DNA of 64,000 nt from Paenibacillus swuensis. GTDB lineage: Bacteria > Bacillota > Bacilli > Paenibacillales > DY6. Where the stretch lies: assembly GCF_001644605.1 (NCBI RefSeq), contig NZ_CP011388.1, positions 4,383,501-4,447,500 on the forward strand, given 5' to 3'. Each line of letters begins with the position of its first letter. Position 1 is the first letter of the stretch. The position numbers were made by a program, and so were the translations under genes. Under the pieces are notes generated by a model. It did not search any database, was not told the DNA's origin, and worked only from the letters and a program-made list of their open reading frames with translations. Positions 8,465 through 16,267 of this stretch are shown here, piece by piece.

Positions 8465-9640
8465 TCACTGTATGGTTTTTAAAAGTTCTAACCTCTTAAC
8501 CCTACTGGTATGAACAATGGAGATAAGCAAGCATATACCGATTAAAATCATGAATACGATAAATACGGATCGAATGGATTCCAAGTGCAATAAAGATTGA
8601 ATACCGTTTGTAATTAATGGAGATATAAATTGACCCATATTCGCGAATGCGGTCATCAGCATGATTGCCAACGTCATATGCTCCATCGGAGCCACCTCCG
8701 CCATCTTGTTTAAAAGAAACGGATAAGCCAAACCGAAGCCATAACCGACTAAGCCAACCCCTAATGCAATCATCCATAACCCATTCGCTTGGCTCATGAG
8801 AAGTAAAGCCATTCCCAGCAGTAATAAAATAAAAGAAACGATACTTTTTTTGAAAACATGCCTCATTTTTGTACCTGTAATGCCAGCAACAAACACAAAT
8901 ATAAATGATAATGAGGTCAGATATCCCGCCATAGCCGAGTTGCCAAACCCGTTATCAACGACAAAGGAGGCTAGATTTGTTGGAATCAAGTAGTACAAAA
9001 CCATGAGTCCCGTTGTCATCAAACCAATCCAATATACTCTAAAAGGTATTTTCTTGTTAGAAATAGGCATGTCATTCTTCACGACAGAAATTGGTTTATC
9101 GCGCGGGACAAACAGGAGTACTAGGATTAGCAATACAATTCCAAAGGAGTATGTCCAAAAAACGCCTCTCCACCCCAATACGGTAATCGCTCCGCCGATG
9201 AAGAGGAAGAAGGCACCGCCCAGACCATTAACGCCGACTGTTAGTCCGTTCATTTTAGATCGCTCATCCCCCTTGTAATTCTCTGCAACTAGTGCATTCA
9301 TAAGTGGCGTAATAAAACCGATACCGATCCCAAGAATGGCACGCATGACAAGAATTCCGGCGATGGAATTCATAAATGCAGGCCCAACACCTCCTATAAC
9401 ATATAGAATTAACCCCAGCGTTATTATGGATTTCTTGGATACCCTTTTGGACAAAAAACTTCCGATTAACAAACTAGGTAAAATAAAAAATGAAGAGAAA
9501 GTTACAACTAGCTGTATAAGTACTGGATTCGTATCCTTGAAATCAAGCATGAGCAACTTGACGGCAGGCGCAGCCAGCATGGGTGCTAAAGTCGATGTGA
9601 TTGCCAATGCCAGTAAGGTCATCTTAAAACTCGCTCTCAT
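8465..9640 (-). CDS. MFS transporter, probable drug/organic compound efflux
   Basis: A 391-residue integral membrane protein with about 12 hydrophobic segments and the MFS motif-A-like stretch GSFLSKRVSKKS between helices 2 and 3. It resembles small-molecule efflux permeases. Placed between two aldehyde dehydrogenases, it may export a toxic aldehyde, its precursor or its product; that is inference. AGGAGG precedes the ATG at 9640. The gap to the upstream ALDH is 168 bases and carries a GC-rich hairpin. Confidence 0.85.
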   Translation of the reverse strand: MRASFKMTLLALAITSTLAPMLAAPAVKLLMLDFKDTNPVLIQLVVTFSSFFILPSLLIGSFLSKRVSKKSIITLGLILYVIGGVGPAFMNSIAGILVMRAILGIGIGFITPLMNALVAENYKGDERSKMNGLTVGVNGLGGAFFLFIGGAITVLGWRGVFWTYSFGIVLLILVLLFVPRDKPISVVKNDMPISNKKIPFRVYWIGLMTTGLMVLYYLIPTNLASFVVDNGFGNSAMAGYLTSLSFIFVFVAGITGTKMRHVFKKSIVSFILLLLGMALLLMSQANGLWMIALGVGLVGYGFGLAYPFLLNKMAEVAPMEHMTLAIMLMTAFANMGQFISPLITNGIQSLLHLESIRSVFIVFMILIGICLLISIVHTSRVKRLELLKTIQ

Positions 9641-9658
9641 GATCCGCCTCCTATTAAA

Positions 9659-9689
9659 GCGGCCGAGCCTGACTCCAGGCTGCGGCCGC
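9659..9689 (-). other. GC-rich intra-operon hairpin before the MFS gene
   Basis: An inverted repeat with arms GCGGCCGAGCCT and AGGCTGCGGCCGC, 12 paired bases with a single bulged base, ends just upstream of the MFS ribosome site. The tail is only TTTAAT, so it may act as an attenuator or RNA-processing/stability element rather than a full terminator. Confidence 0.5.
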
Positions 9690-9808
9690 AGATAAGCTTT
9701 CTGTTATTTTTCAGGTGAACCATTTTGTCAATTACAACGACAATCCTTGGATTACTATTCTGCTCCTCGTTCCTTAAAATATCCTGTATCGACTCGGGCT
9801 GTTCATTG

Positions 9809-11239
9809 TTACAGAACGACGTCGTGACCCAGGATGGTTTTTGGCTCTACATACTCTTGCAGTCCGTATGCTCCAAATTCCCTGCCGATTCCGGATTGTT
9901 TGAACCCTCCAAACGGAGCTGTCGGCTCGTCGTGCAATCCATTGATCAACACACGACCCGAGACAATTTTCGAAGCAACCCGATTAGCTGCTTCTAAGTT
10001 CGAAGAACTGACATAAGCGGATAGGCCATAGATCGTATTGTTCGCGATTTCGATGGCTTCCTCTTCGGTTTTAAATGTAAGAATGGACAATACCGGTCCG
10101 AATATTTCTTCTATGGCGATTGTCATATCCATAGTTACATTGACAAATACGGTAGGTTTAACAAAATAGCCTTGTTCTAACCCTTCCGGATGCCCCTCAC
10201 CCCCAACGATTATTTCAGCACCTTCGTCAACGCCTAGTTTAATATAACGCTGAACCGTCTCATATTGCTTTTGATTAACCATTGGTCCAATATAAACACC
10301 GGTCTCTCTCGGGCTTCCTACTTTGATTCCATCAACCGTCGTTATCACAAGCCGTTTCACTTCTTCCAATCGATGTTCTGGCACGATCAACCGGGAACCG
10401 ACATGGCAAGCTTGTCCGCTGTTGCTGAACGCGGTCATCACGGACAATGGGATTGCTTTGTTAAAATCGGCATCGTCAAGAATGACGTTAGGCGATTTGC
10501 CGCCAAGCTCCAGCACCAATCTCTTCATTGTGTTGGCGGCATCTCTACCGATGATTCTTCCTACTTGGGTAGAACCCGTGAATGAAATCATCGCGACATC
10601 CGGGTGACGGGTTAATTCTGCTCCGACCACATCGCCTCTGCCATTGACGAAGTTGATAACACCGTCAGGAATACCGGCTTCATGGAAGCATTCCGTAATA
10701 ACTTGCGTTTGTATAGCACTAAGCTCACTTGCCTTAATGACGACAGTACATCCAGCGGCAATTGCAGGTGCTAATTTCGTTGAGATATGCGTATAGTTCG
10801 CGTTCCAGGGAGTAATCAGTCCGATGACGCCAAGAGGTTCAAGGACGACCTTTGCTTTACCAATACGTTTTTCGAATTGAAATTCAGCCATAGCTACTTT
10901 ATTATGAAGAAAGTTTTTTGCGGCATACTGAGTACGTGCGGCTGTCGCGCCTTCTGGTGCCCCATATTCGTCTACGGCTGCTTGATTGAGGGCTTCGAAA
11001 TTGTCCATCATTACGTCATGCAACCTTTGGAGCATCTCACTACGTTCCTCGACGGTTGTTTTTGAAAATGTTTTGAAAGCTTCTTTCGCTGCCGCGATGG
11101 CATCGCGTGTATCCTGCTCATTTCCTAAAGTCACGCTTCCGATGATTTCTTTTGTCGAGGGATTGATCAAGTCATGAACTTCGGTCCCGTTAGGTTTGAC
11201 GAACCGGCCATTGATATAAATTTGATTTATCTTTTTCAT
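9809..11239 (-). CDS. aldehyde dehydrogenase (NAD(P)-dependent), paralogue 2
   Basis: A 476-residue ALDH, first gene of the operon. The catalytic glutamate is in LELGGKSP (about residue 241) and the cysteine in GQACHVG (about residue 276). It is collinear with the ALDH at 6973-8400 from the N-terminal INQIYINGRFV block to the C-terminal FGGFKQSGIGRE block. AAGGGAGAG precedes the ATG at 11239. An 18-bp AdhR-type operator lies within the promoter about 70 bases upstream, so expression is probably switched on by aldehydes or other electrophiles. Substrate preference cannot be read. Confidence 0.9.
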   Translation of the reverse strand: MKKINQIYINGRFVKPNGTEVHDLINPSTKEIIGSVTLGNEQDTRDAIAAAKEAFKTFSKTTVEERSEMLQRLHDVMMDNFEALNQAAVDEYGAPEGATAARTQYAAKNFLHNKVAMAEFQFEKRIGKAKVVLEPLGVIGLITPWNANYTHISTKLAPAIAAGCTVVIKASELSAIQTQVITECFHEAGIPDGVINFVNGRGDVVGAELTRHPDVAMISFTGSTQVGRIIGRDAANTMKRLVLELGGKSPNVILDDADFNKAIPLSVMTAFSNSGQACHVGSRLIVPEHRLEEVKRLVITTVDGIKVGSPRETGVYIGPMVNQKQYETVQRYIKLGVDEGAEIIVGGEGHPEGLEQGYFVKPTVFVNVTMDMTIAIEEIFGPVLSILTFKTEEEAIEIANNTIYGLSAYVSSSNLEAANRVASKIVSGRVLINGLHDEPTAPFGGFKQSGIGREFGAYGLQEYVEPKTILGHDVVL

Positions 11240-11273
11240 TTAATATTCTCTCCCTTGCAATGGTGTTATTGTG

Positions 11274-11300
11274 TTACTTCTGCTACTTCTGCTACTTCTA
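11274..11300 (+). repeat. three tandem 9-bp units in the 5' leader of the ALDH operon
   Basis: The unit TACTTCTGC is repeated three times, the last with one change, between the operon promoter and the first ALDH gene. No role can be inferred. Confidence 0.5.
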
Positions 11301-11301
11301 C

Positions 11302-11332
11302 ACCTTAAACCTTAAAGTGCACTTTAAGTCAA
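11302..11332 (-). promoter_or_regulatory. MerR/AdhR-type promoter-operator of the ALDH-MFS-ALDH operon
   Basis: Read on the minus strand: -35 TTGACT (11327-11332), a 19-base spacer and -10 TAAGGT (11302-11307). Spacers of 19 bases are the hallmark of promoters activated by MerR-family proteins. The spacer holds the perfect 18-bp palindrome CTTAAAGTGCACTTTAAG (11311-11328), which fits the CTTAAAG-N4-CTTTAAG site known for B. subtilis AdhR. Confidence 0.8.
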
Positions 11333-11420
11333 GTAGTTAAAAAATTGAAAAAATAGGGCGATAAGGCATTTTTTGAGGAAATCGGTAATGATACTATATG
11401 GTGTCTTTCAGAGGCTGAAA

Positions 11421-11460
11421 TGTGAAACAAGGCTACCGAAGCCGGTAGCCTTGTTTCACA
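11421..11460 (-). terminator. hairpin terminator after the MerR gene
   Basis: An 18-bp perfect stem with arms TGTGAAACAAGGCTACCG and its complement around a four-base loop, 14 bases after the regulator's stop. The T-rich tract is short, so termination strength is uncertain. Confidence 0.65.
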
Positions 11461-11474
11461 TATTAAATCCCCAA

Positions 11475-11885
11475 TTACTGGAGCTTGCCCTCGTCCATTC
11501 CTAAGTCTCGGCCTGGAACGACTGTACCTTTCTGTATTCCATCATATATAGACAATTTATGATTGACCGCATAGAAGGCTTCATTCAATTCAAGTTGCTG
11601 CCTATGGAGCTCTTTTTGATGTTCCTCGAGAATGGCTCTTCTCTGCGGAATCGTCGAATCTCCTTGCATGGCGAGATCCACGATCTGTTTCAATGCGGCC
11701 ACTTTCATTCCCGTGCGTCTAAAGCAGGTCATAAGCTTAATCCAGTTCAAATCCTTTTGTTCAAAAATACGGTTTCCATGCTCGTCTCGCGTGATATTCG
11801 GTAGTAATCCCTCTTTTTCGTAATAACGAATAGTGTGCGCAGGACATCCGAGCTTATCTGAAGCCTGCTTGATAGAGAATGGCAT
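11475..11885 (-). CDS. MerR-family regulator, AdhR/NmlR-like
   Basis: A 136-residue MerR regulator: winged helix-turn-helix at residues 3-70 (SIKQASDKLGCPAHTIRYYE, then GLLPNITRDEHGNRIF) and a dimerisation coiled coil at about 80-120. Cys54 in LMTCFRRTGM matches the position of the conserved redox/electrophile-sensing cysteine of AdhR; Cys14 is an extra one. Two AdhR-type operators are nearby, one in its own promoter and one in that of the ALDH operon. It most likely activates both when its cysteine is alkylated by aldehydes or quinones. Start ATG at 11885 follows AAGGAG at good spacing; six codons upstream in the open frame are dismissed. Confidence 0.85.
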   Translation of the reverse strand: MPFSIKQASDKLGCPAHTIRYYEKEGLLPNITRDEHGNRIFEQKDLNWIKLMTCFRRTGMKVAALKQIVDLAMQGDSTIPQRRAILEEHQKELHRQQLELNEAFYAVNHKLSIYDGIQKGTVVPGRDLGMDEGKLQ

Positions 11886-11914
11886 GATTTCAACTCCTTG
11901 CAAAGTTTAAACTT

Positions 11915-11945
11915 ATCTTAAGCATTAAAGTATACTTTAAGTCAA
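11915..11945 (-). promoter_or_regulatory. autoregulatory MerR/AdhR-type promoter-operator
   Basis: On the minus strand: -35 TTGACT (11940-11945), a 19-base spacer and -10 TAAGAT (11915-11920). The spacer contains the palindrome TTAAAGTATACTTTAA (11925-11940). The geometry is the same as that of the ALDH operon promoter, 30 bases before the regulator's start. Confidence 0.8.
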
Positions 11946-11998
11946 ATGTAAATTTCCTCAAGCTGATTTTATTCATATACATTTAATTATCACTTTTT

Positions 11999-12030
11999 GG
12001 TTACTATATAACATAAAAGTGGGTACTTTT
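11999..12030 (+). promoter_or_regulatory. 32-bp element shared by both ABM monooxygenase promoters (copy 1)
   Basis: Matches the element at 21526-21557 (opposite strand) at 24 of 32 positions, in the same orientation relative to the gene. It includes ACTATAT and the inverted repeat AAAAGT-N4-ACTTTT at 12015-12030. It lies about 107 bases before the start codon at 12137. Likely a regulator site; which protein binds is unknown, with the HxlR regulator at 21593 a candidate. Confidence 0.5.
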
Positions 12031-12136
12031 CATTTCATTGCAGTTAACCCATAATAACACTTGTGGAATCCATATATTCAAGAAATAAAATTACAGAATA
12101 AGTTTTCCATAAATAAAACTTAAGGGGTGTAAGACA

Positions 12137-12472
12137 ATGTCCACTAATCAAGTTATTCTAAACATTCGCTTCAAAATAAAACCGGGTATGAAAGAGAGTT
12201 TCCGCGACAGTCTCTTTGCAATGATAGATAATTTCCGAGAAGAGCCTACCTTCGTAACTGCCATTGTCTCTGATGATATCGATAGTCCGAATGATCTAGT
12301 CATTTATGAAATTTGGCAAGGTACTAGAGACAGCTGGGTACAGGAGGAGTTTCCAAAGCCTTATCGCAAAGAATATGAGGAGACACTTGCAAACTTAATT
12401 GATGACAGAATTGTAAGCTGGCTTGAACCAATTGGAGAATGGGGAAGCCAACTAACGAATGTAACTCGCTAA
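12137..12472 (+). CDS. ABM-domain protein, putative quinol monooxygenase (paralogue 1)
   Basis: A 111-residue ferredoxin-like alpha+beta barrel protein of the antibiotic biosynthesis monooxygenase/YgiN group. Family-like features are the N-terminal strand VILNIRFKIKPGMKESF, VIYEIWQ and the C-terminal block. Such proteins oxidise or handle quinols and similar aromatic electrophiles, usually without cofactor. It is a paralogue of the protein at 21108-21449, sharing IVxDDIDxPxDxVxYEIW and EWGSxLT. AAGGGGTG lies before the ATG. A 32-bp element upstream is shared with the paralogue. Confidence 0.75.
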   Translation: MSTNQVILNIRFKIKPGMKESFRDSLFAMIDNFREEPTFVTAIVSDDIDSPNDLVIYEIWQGTRDSWVQEEFPKPYRKEYEETLANLIDDRIVSWLEPIGEWGSQLTNVTR

Positions 12473-12493
12473 AATGTTACGATAACATTTCAC

Positions 12494-12518
12494 AACCCGC
12501 CAACAGATATGGCGGGTT
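12494..12518. terminator. hairpin between the ABM gene and the convergent GNAT gene
   Basis: Arms AACCCGCCA and TGGCGGGTT around a 7-base loop, 22 bases after the ABM stop. The T run is poor, so it is a moderate candidate that could serve both strands. Confidence 0.6.
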
Positions 12519-12569
12519 AAATCTGTCTCTATTCGTCGAGATAAATGCATTGGCAGAGCGAATACCAGA

Positions 12570-13058
12570 TCAATTATCGGATAAGTCTAATTTAAAAATA
12601 AGTGAATCCCTGTCAGGGTAATCATATTGTATTGGCAAATCCTCTTTAGCAATTTCTTTAAAACCAACCTTTTTGTAAAAGTTGTGTGACCTGCTGGCTA
12701 TGGATGGAGTATCCAGAATCAACTTAGAAAACCCATGCTTTTGCGCAAAATCAAGCGAAGCTTCGTAAAGTCCTCTTCCTATCGCAAGCTCTTTACCACG
12801 ATACTCGTTGTAAACAAAAAATTTCTTTAGTATGGCAACCTCGTCAGTTTGTTTTTGCAAACCGATAGAACCTACAACCTCACCGTTATCATTTAACGCT
12901 ACCCAAAAATTACCCCCATCCTGAATATAATTCGAATGAATATCTAGTATATCTGGTTGTTCCTTGACACTAATTCCTACACCATATTCAACATTCTGTA
13001 CATGCAATATTAGTTTGATGATTTCTTCTTTATATTTTTCAGTATATATCGTAATCAT
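12570..13058 (-). CDS. GNAT N-acetyltransferase
   Basis: A 162-residue GNAT protein. The core runs from NFWVALNDNGEVVGSIGL through KKFFVYNEYRGKELAIGRGLY (acetyl-CoA loop) to SIASRSHNFYKKVGF. It resembles small putative acetyltransferases of unknown substrate. The open frame extends to 13118, but the ATG at 13058 sits right behind AAGGAG and gives the normal family length. Convergent with the ABM gene. Confidence 0.82.
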   Translation of the reverse strand: MITIYTEKYKEEIIKLILHVQNVEYGVGISVKEQPDILDIHSNYIQDGGNFWVALNDNGEVVGSIGLQKQTDEVAILKKFFVYNEYRGKELAIGRGLYEASLDFAQKHGFSKLILDTPSIASRSHNFYKKVGFKEIAKEDLPIQYDYPDRDSLIFKLDLSDN

Positions 13059-13189
13059 TTTAATCTCCTTCTGGCTATTCTTTATCATGCAGTCGATTAA
13101 TAAATTTGTTAAATTCATATGATCTTAAATTTAACATATATTTATATAATATTCTGTTGGCCATGCGCTTATCTTAGGGAGATGATATC

Positions 13190-14065
13190 GTGCAATACAA
13201 GACAATGAATGTGGATGGATTGAGCATTTTCTATCGAGAAGCTGGCTGCCCAAGCAACCCGACTATAATCCTTCTACATGGATTCCCCAGCTCATCTCAC
13301 ATGTTTAGAGAGTTGATACCGCTTTTAAGCGATTGCTATTATGTCATCGCACCAGATTATCCCGGGTATGGGTACAGCAGTATGCCTTCAACAACAGAAT
13401 ATATATATTCATTCGAGAACTTGTCATTAATTGTAGAGAAACTAATTAATCAATTAGGAATCTCTATGTTCATTCTTTATGTCCACGATTATGGAGGTCC
13501 AATTGGGCTCCGAATTGCCATACGGAATCCAAACCGAATTCTCGGATTTGTCATTCAGAATGCAGTAGCGAGTGTGGAAGGTTTAGGGGAACCGTTTGAC
13601 CTTTTCAAGGCATTATGGTTACAGCGTAATTCTGCGACAGAGTCTGCATTTGCTGAGCTTGTTACCTTTGACTTTACCAAGAAGCAGTATCTCTATGGTG
13701 CCTGTCAGCCCTATTCCATAAACCCCGATGCATATATTTTTGACCAATTGTTCCTAGATCGTCCCGGTAACAATAACATTCAATTGGAATTAGGTTACGA
13801 TTACCGTAACAATGTAGATCAATATCCGCTCTGGCAGCAATATCTTAGAACTTACCAACCTCCCGTACTTATCACTTGGGGCAAAAATGATTTTATATTC
13901 ACCATACAAGGAGCCATTGATATCGCAAGCCAGTTAAACTGTGTGGAAATCTATTGGTTGTGCGGCGGGCATTTTGTATTGGAGGAACAAAGTGTGCAAG
14001 TATCCCTTCTCATCAAAAATTTCTTTGGACGTGTATATCCTGAGATGCCTTGGTACCAATGCTAA
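13190..14065 (+). CDS. alpha/beta-fold hydrolase, haloalkane dehalogenase/epoxide hydrolase-like
   Basis: A 291-residue alpha/beta hydrolase. The oxyanion motif HGFPSSSHMF is at about residue 30, the nucleophile is Asp100 in VHDYGG rather than serine, and the catalytic histidine is His261 in GGHFVLEE. An aspartate nucleophile with an HDYGG elbow is typical of haloalkane dehalogenases and epoxide hydrolases, which open a C-halide or epoxide bond through an ester intermediate. Epoxides are electrophiles, which suits the surrounding genes, but the substrate is not known. Start is GTG at 13190 after TTAGGGAGATG. Confidence 0.82.
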   Translation: MQYKTMNVDGLSIFYREAGCPSNPTIILLHGFPSSSHMFRELIPLLSDCYYVIAPDYPGYGYSSMPSTTEYIYSFENLSLIVEKLINQLGISMFILYVHDYGGPIGLRIAIRNPNRILGFVIQNAVASVEGLGEPFDLFKALWLQRNSATESAFAELVTFDFTKKQYLYGACQPYSINPDAYIFDQLFLDRPGNNNIQLELGYDYRNNVDQYPLWQQYLRTYQPPVLITWGKNDFIFTIQGAIDIASQLNCVEIYWLCGGHFVLEEQSVQVSLLIKNFFGRVYPEMPWYQC

Positions 14066-14120
14066 GGCTTTATTCCCTATAAGCACAGGTTGACATGCGA
14101 AAAATATGCTTCCGCAATTA

Positions 14121-14148
14121 AAAAGGCCGCCTTGAAGGCGGCTTTTTT
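14121..14148. terminator. bidirectional rho-independent terminator
   Basis: Stem GCCGCCT/AGGCGGC with an A tract on one side and a T tract on the other, between the convergent hydrolase and YjgB-like genes. It works on paper for both strands. Confidence 0.88.
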
Positions 14149-14175
14149 AGCATATATTCTTTGGCACTCCACTAG

Positions 14176-14763
14176 TTATCCATTTTTCTTGACGAGGTTC
14201 ACATGGTCTAGACCTGTTCCGCACGTACCATTGAAAATAAACTCAAGCTTGTAATTACCTCGGATATAAGTGATTTTTTTCTGCACCATCTCACCGGACT
14301 TGATTAGAACGGAATCTTTCGGTGCTCCCCAGTGCTGAATGAGCATGCGTGTGGAAATACCGCCGAGGTTCGTCTGACGCTCGACGTTTGTTCCGAGGTA
14401 ACGCATCTCCCGAATTTTATCTAACTTATAATTAATTGCGTATCCGGGATGTCCCATCTCCGCATGATAAACATCAAATCCATCGGCGTCTGTAGCAGGA
14501 GAATACGCTTTGCCAATGGTGTTAATGACAGTCTTATGGGAAGTTGAACCAATTGTGAAATTATGAAAATTAGGAAACTGGCCTTTAAGAGATGGTTTGT
14601 AGAAGCTCATAAGAGTCTGATAAGCCTTCTGATGTGCGTCGACAGATGCAATGGCTGTGGTGGCAACTACATTATTTGGAATGAGACTTGCCGCAGAAAT
14701 GGCCAAGATTCCGGCCACTAAGACGTATACCGCCTTTTTTTTCATGGATGTGTAAAAATTCAT
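14176..14763 (-). CDS. YjgB-like exported protein (DUF4309 type)
   Basis: A 195-residue protein with an N-terminal signal sequence (MKKKAVYVLVAGILAISAAS, residues about 7-26) and no lipobox. The rest resembles B. subtilis YjgB: repeated short units with GKAYSPATDADGFDVYHAEMG and HWGAPKDSVLIKSGEMV, a pattern seen in exported proteins that compare two related segments. Function is unknown. GGAGGAAG precedes the ATG at 14763; a second ATG at 14745 is also possible. It follows the germination operon in the same direction but with its own upstream region. Confidence 0.65.
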   Translation of the reverse strand: MNFYTSMKKKAVYVLVAGILAISAASLIPNNVVATTAIASVDAHQKAYQTLMSFYKPSLKGQFPNFHNFTIGSTSHKTVINTIGKAYSPATDADGFDVYHAEMGHPGYAINYKLDKIREMRYLGTNVERQTNLGGISTRMLIQHWGAPKDSVLIKSGEMVQKKITYIRGNYKLEFIFNGTCGTGLDHVNLVKKNG

Positions 14764-14855
14764 GTATACTTCCTCCTTATGGTTTTAGTTAACCTGATAT
14801 AAATACTACCTGTCTTTTGACGAAGGTAATCCGGTATTTGCAGAATTGTTGTCCC

Positions 14856-14905
14856 AAAAACAATTATAATTATTATTGTTTCAAAGATCTGTAATCTACA
14901 TTACA
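14856..14905 (-). terminator. tandem AT-rich hairpins after the germinant receptor operon
   Basis: Read on the minus strand, a TGTAAT/ATTACA hairpin (14890-14905) is followed by an AAACAAT/ATTGTTT hairpin ending in a T run (14856-14882), 20-70 bases after the gerAB-like stop. Moderate support. Confidence 0.5.
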
Positions 14906-14925
14906 AACCATTCAGCTAGAAAAAC

Positions 14926-16029
14926 TTACGCAGTTGCCTTCTTTGACTTTATTCTTTTGAATAGAAATGCAGTCAACAGGGAGAAAGGAACGAGAATTAT
15001 GAATGGTATGGAATAATACATCCAAATTTCTTTAATGAAGGCGATAAGATCGAGTTGATTGGGGTGAATAAACAACGATAGCTGTATAATCAATAAGCTT
15101 AATGGAATTAAGAAGAACCGATAATTCCTGCTTCCTAATGTCTGCGATAATGCAAGTGCCGTTGTAAGGTGGATTACCGTCAGCTTTAAGAACTCCTCGA
15201 AAATCCAAATCACAAAGAAGAGGGGTTCTATTCTCTCAAAGAAGTCGCCGATTGAAATATACATCACAGCAGTATAGGAAGGGAAGACCTGTTGACTCGT
15301 AATTTCCCCAAGTACAAAAATATCTGTCAGAAAAGTAATCATAATTAGAACACCGGATACAGCAATAGCTGTTGTTACGGTTTTTATTACGGGTGCAGTT
15401 CGATTCAAAAAAGGAATAAGCATGGCAAACAGCATTGTTTCCCCGAACTGGATTGTAGCAATTTGCCCTGCACCTTCAAGAACAGGAGTCCATCCACTCT
15501 CCATAATCGGTAATATATTCTCCACCTCCATGTTCGGAACCAAAAGTAAAGTGGCTAGTACCCAAGACAATAATGCAAACGGTAGCAAAAAAAACGCACA
15601 TCTGCAAATAACTTCAATTCCGCACCACGCTGTCCAAGCGACAATGCCTATAAGAACCGTCCCTACAACAATGGTCGGGGTGCGTGGAAGTAAGGCGGTA
15701 TTAGTGAAGTCTGTAAAATTCCGTAGTACATAGGATTCTAGAGTCAAACCATACCAGACGTACATGAGTCCAATGGTTTTACCAAGCCAAGAACCAAGGA
15801 GCATATGGGCAATTTCAATTATGGATTTATGAGGGTATTGGCGACACAGATATGCGTAGACTGCGTTTAGCCCTATACCCGCGAACGTACCTAATACGGG
15901 GGAGAGCCAAGAATCATGTCCGGCATCGAATCCAATAGGTAGCGTATAGATGCTACCCATAATATATAAGAACATGAGGACAAAAAGCCCAGTGTTTGAA
16001 ATTTCTCCATTATTCTGAAAACTTTTCAT
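14926..16029 (-). CDS. spore germination endospore permease, GerAB type (B subunit)
   Basis: A 367-residue membrane protein with about ten hydrophobic segments, of the GerAB/APC-like endospore permease family. In germinant receptors the B subunit binds the germinant in the spore inner membrane. Family-like stretches include LMFLYIMGSIYTLPIGFDAG near the N-terminus and PFIILVPFSLLTAFLFKR near the end. AAAGGAG lies before the ATG at 16029. It is last in the operon, after a C subunit and a small membrane protein, unlike the common A-B-C order. The germinant cannot be predicted. Confidence 0.9.
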   Translation of the reverse strand: MKSFQNNGEISNTGLFVLMFLYIMGSIYTLPIGFDAGHDSWLSPVLGTFAGIGLNAVYAYLCRQYPHKSIIEIAHMLLGSWLGKTIGLMYVWYGLTLESYVLRNFTDFTNTALLPRTPTIVVGTVLIGIVAWTAWCGIEVICRCAFFLLPFALLSWVLATLLLVPNMEVENILPIMESGWTPVLEGAGQIATIQFGETMLFAMLIPFLNRTAPVIKTVTTAIAVSGVLIMITFLTDIFVLGEITSQQVFPSYTAVMYISIGDFFERIEPLFFVIWIFEEFLKLTVIHLTTALALSQTLGSRNYRFFLIPLSLLIIQLSLFIHPNQLDLIAFIKEIWMYYSIPFIILVPFSLLTAFLFKRIKSKKATA

Positions 16030-16041
16030 TAGAATTCTCCT

Positions 16042-16266
16042 TTATTTCACGCTTGGAATGATGAATTCAATCCATTTTCGTACCCAAGCAGCGGGACCAA
16101 TGAGAGGGAACTCCCAGATAAGCAATATCCCAAGTACGGTTGAAACGCATAGCATGAATGCTACACATATTCGCTCTGATAAATTCGTCTTCTCGCGCAT
16201 GAAATGGAAATGGACTCCCGTCAGCAGGGACATCCCCGTTAGGAACAGTGTAGTATAGATAATCAT
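16042..16266 (-). CDS. small two-helix membrane protein, candidate germinant receptor D subunit
   Basis: A 74-residue protein with two hydrophobic segments (residues about 2-21 and 33-53), joined by a short charged loop (REKTNLSER). It sits between the C and B genes of a GerA-type operon, 1 base after the C stop and 12 bases before the B start. Small two-helix D-subunit proteins are encoded with several Bacillus receptors and tune germination. Size, topology and position all fit; sequence similarity alone would not prove it. Confidence 0.7.
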   Translation of the reverse strand: MIIYTTLFLTGMSLLTGVHFHFMREKTNLSERICVAFMLCVSTVLGILLIWEFPLIGPAAWVRKWIEFIIPSVK

Positions 16267-16267
16267 G

